Assembly: GCA_963840055.1 (NCBI GenBank)
Contig: CAWIXM010000013.1
Span: 124,001-188,000, forward strand
DNA from: Rhodoplanes sp963840055
GTDB taxonomy: Bacteria > Pseudomonadota > Alphaproteobacteria > Rhizobiales > Xanthobacteraceae
DNA length: 64,000 nucleotides
Direction of reading: 5' to 3'
Part shown: piece by piece, positions 61,848 to 64,000 of the stretch
How the letters are laid out: every line of letters starts with the position of its first letter
How positions within the stretch are numbered: the first letter of the stretch is position 1
The notes under the pieces: generated by a model
What the model was told of the DNA's origin: nothing
Database searches by the model: none
Seen by the model: only the letters and a program-made list of their open reading frames with translations
Made by a program: the position numbers and the translations under genes

Positions 61848-64000
61848 ATGACCAAGCGGATCTTCGACGTGCTGGTCCCGGTCGCGCTCGACCATGCCTA
61901 TTCCTATCGCGCACCGGACAGCATCGTGCTGGCGCCGGGCGATCTCGTCACCGTGCCGCTCGGCCCGCGCGACTATGCCGGCGTCGTGTGGGCCGAGCAG
62001 GGTGCGCCCGATCGCCGACTCGACAATCGGCTCAAAGATATCACCAGCCGGCTCGATATTCCGCCGCTGCGGGAAGAGCTGCGCCGGTTCATCGATTGGG
62101 TCGCCGACTACACGCTGTCGCCGCGCGGCATGGTGCTGCGGATGGCGCTGCGCATGGGCGAGTCGCTCGGCCCCGAGCGCGCGCGCATCGGGGTGCGGAT
62201 TGCGGGGCCGTCACCGTCCCGTATGACCGCGGCGCGGGCGCGGGTTCTGGCGCTGCTCGCCGATGGCCTGCTGCGCAGCAAGGGCGAAGCGGCCGAACAG
62301 GCGAGCGTTTCGCCCAGCGTGATTGACGGCCTGATCGACGAAGGCGCGCTCGAAACCCTGATCATGCCGCCGGAGCCGGTCGCGCGGGTTCCCCGATCCC
62401 GATTTCCGCACTGCCGAGTTCACGCCGGCGCAGAGCGCGGCGGCCGCGGCGTTGCGGCAGGCCGTTCGAGACGGCGGCTACAGCGTCACGCTGCTCGACG
62501 GCGTCACCGGCTCGGGCAAGACCGAGGTCTATTTCGAGGCGGTGGCGGAGATCGTCCGGGCCGGCCGGCAGGCGCTCATCCTGATGCCGGAGATCGCGCT
62601 CACGGCCCAGTTCCTCGACCGCTTCGCTGCGCGGTTCGGCGTGCGGCCGGCGGAATGGCATTCCGAACTATCGCCGCGGAAGCGCGCGCGCACTTGGCGC
62701 GCGGTGGCGGCCGGCGACGCGCGTGTGGTCGTCGGCGCGCGCTCGGCGCTGTTTCTGCCGTTCGCCGATCTCGGCCTCATCGTGGTCGACGAGGAGCACG
62801 ACCCCGCCTACAAGCAGGAGGACGGCGTGCGTTACCACGCCCGCGACATGGCGGTGGTGCGTGCGCATATCGCCCAGATACCGATCGTACTCGCCTCGGC
62901 GACGCCCTCGGTCGAAACCGAGGTGAATGCGCGCCGCGGGCGCTATCGCCGGCTTGCACTGCCCGAACGGTTCGGCGGCCAGACCCTGCCGATGGTCGAG
63001 GCAATCGACCTGAGCCGCGAGGGCCCGGCGCGCGGCCGCTTCATCGCGCCGCGCCTCGCCGAGGAGATCAAGCTCGCGCTCGAACGCAAGCAGCAGGCGC
63101 TGCTGTTTCTCAATCGCCGCGGCTATGCGCCGCTCACGCTCTGCCGCGCCTGCGGCTATCGCTTTGCCTGCCCGAATTGCGACGCTTGGCTCGTCGATCA
63201 CCGCTTCCGGCGGCGGCTCGTCTGTCATCACTGCGGCTTTGCGATGCCGCATCCGGCGGCGTGCCCGAACTGCCAGGCGGTCGATTCGTTTGCGGCCTGC
63301 GGTCCCGGCGTGGAGCGGCTCGCGGAAGAGGTCGGAGAGCTGTTCCCGCAGGCGCGCCTCCTGGTGATGTCGAGCGATCTCGTCACCTCGGTCGAGCGGC
63401 TGCGCGATGAATTGCGCGACATCGAGGAAGGGCGCTTCGATATCGTGATCGGCACCCAGATCGTCGCCAAAGGCCACCATTTTCCCAAGCTCAATCTGGT
63501 CGGCGTCGTCGATGCGGACCTCGGGCTTGCCAATGGCGACCCGCGGGCGGCCGAGCGCACCTTCCAGCTTGTCCATCAGGTCGCGGGCCGCGCCGGGCGC
63601 GAGGAAGGGCGCGGCCATGCGCTGATCCAGACCCACCAGCCGGAGCATCCGGTGATGCGCGCGCTGATCGCTGGCGATCGCGAGGCGTTCTATGCGAGTG
63701 AGATCGCCGCACGCGAAGAGGCGCACTATCCGCCGTTCGGACGCCTGGCAAGCATCGTCGTCTCGGCGGGGGATCGCGCCGCAGCGGAAGGCCATGCGCG
63801 CAGACTTGCCGCTGCCGCGCCCCGTGACGATCGCGTGCGCGTGCTCGGTCCGGCAGAGGCGCCGATCGCGGTCGTGCGTGGACGCCATCGCTTCCGCATT
63901 CTGGTGCGCTCGCCGCGCAACTTCGACCTCTCCGCCTATCTGCGGACCTGGCTCGCGGCCGCGCCGAAGTCTTCCGGCAGTATCAGGCGCGAGATCGACA
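61848..64000 (+). CDS. priA: Primosomal protein N' (PriA helicase), frameshifted, cut by window end
   Basis: Replication-restart helicase. The N-terminal DNA-binding part starts TKRIFDVLVPVALDHAYSYR. After the break, the helicase core has the P-loop LLDGVTGSGKTEVYFEAVAE, the DEEH box (IVVDEEHDPAYKQEDGVRYH) and paired zinc-binding CxxC motifs (LCRACGYRFACPNC, then CHHCGF and CPNC). The frames switch at VARVP: one extra C in the C4 run at 62391-62394 separates the two parts, and deletion gives VPDPDFRTAEFTPAQ. The frame is open to the window edge. Because PriA is needed for normal growth, a sequencing error is the simplest explanation. Confidence 0.92.

Overview
The window is GC-rich chromosomal DNA. 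Gene content points to an alphaproteobacterium of the Hyphomicrobiales (Bradyrhizobiaceae/Xanthobacteraceae-like): an aerobic cobalamin pathway, an lpdA-xerC-priA backbone, beta-ketoadipate and vanillate genes, many Liv/TRAP transporters, and dispersed GC-rich palindromic repeats. No rRNA, tRNA or CRISPR array was seen.

Region 1 (1-22.3 kb) is a nearly complete late-corrin pathway: the cobT end, cobB, cobA, cbiD, cobM, cobE, cobL, cobK, cobJ, cobI, cobH, cobG, cobN, cobW, a DUF1636 gene, cbtB, cbtA, cobP, cobO, cobQ, cbiB (cobD) and cobC. An EmrE-type SMR pump gene sits among them. Two cobalamin riboswitches stand back to back at 15.5-16.0 kb. One faces the DUF1636-cobW-cobN-cobGHIJ operon, the other cbtBA-cobP-cobO. 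Genes are packed with 4-bp stop/start overlaps, convergent 3' overlaps, and two divergent pairs whose start codons share one CATG. cobF is not seen; cbiD is present.

Region 2 (22.5-25.5 kb) holds mutS between repeat elements. Region 3 (25.5-36.5 kb) is a minus-strand catabolic unit: TRAP transporter dctPQM, iorAB (aryl-2-oxoacid:ferredoxin oxidoreductase), a ThDP enzyme and an ACMSD-like amidohydrolase, divergent from a MarR regulator and followed by a thioesterase gene. Region 4 (36.8-56.3 kb) is aromatic catabolism on the plus strand: 3-oxoadipate CoA-transferase, vanA-vanR-vanB, pcaF-pcaHG, a Liv ABC transporter, a MetE-like protein, a class III CoA-transferase, a glucokinase, a thiolase-like protein with its DUF35 partner, and feruloyl-CoA synthase. 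Together they suggest uptake and activation of methoxylated phenylpropanoids, O-demethylation to protocatechuate, ring cleavage and thiolysis to TCA intermediates. Region 5 (56.4-64 kb) is lpdA, a less GC-rich islet with a transposase remnant and a toxin-antitoxin pair, an alpha/beta hydrolase, xerC and the start of priA.

Two patterns stand out. First, GC-rich palindromic repeats lie inside the reading frames of cobN, cbiB, cobC and the 5' part of xerC, where they add peptide segments. Second, seven genes (cobN, cbtA, the ThDP gene, iorA, vanA, fcs, priA) are each broken by exactly one extra base. That uniform pattern, which includes priA, suggests uncorrected sequencing insertions rather than decay.
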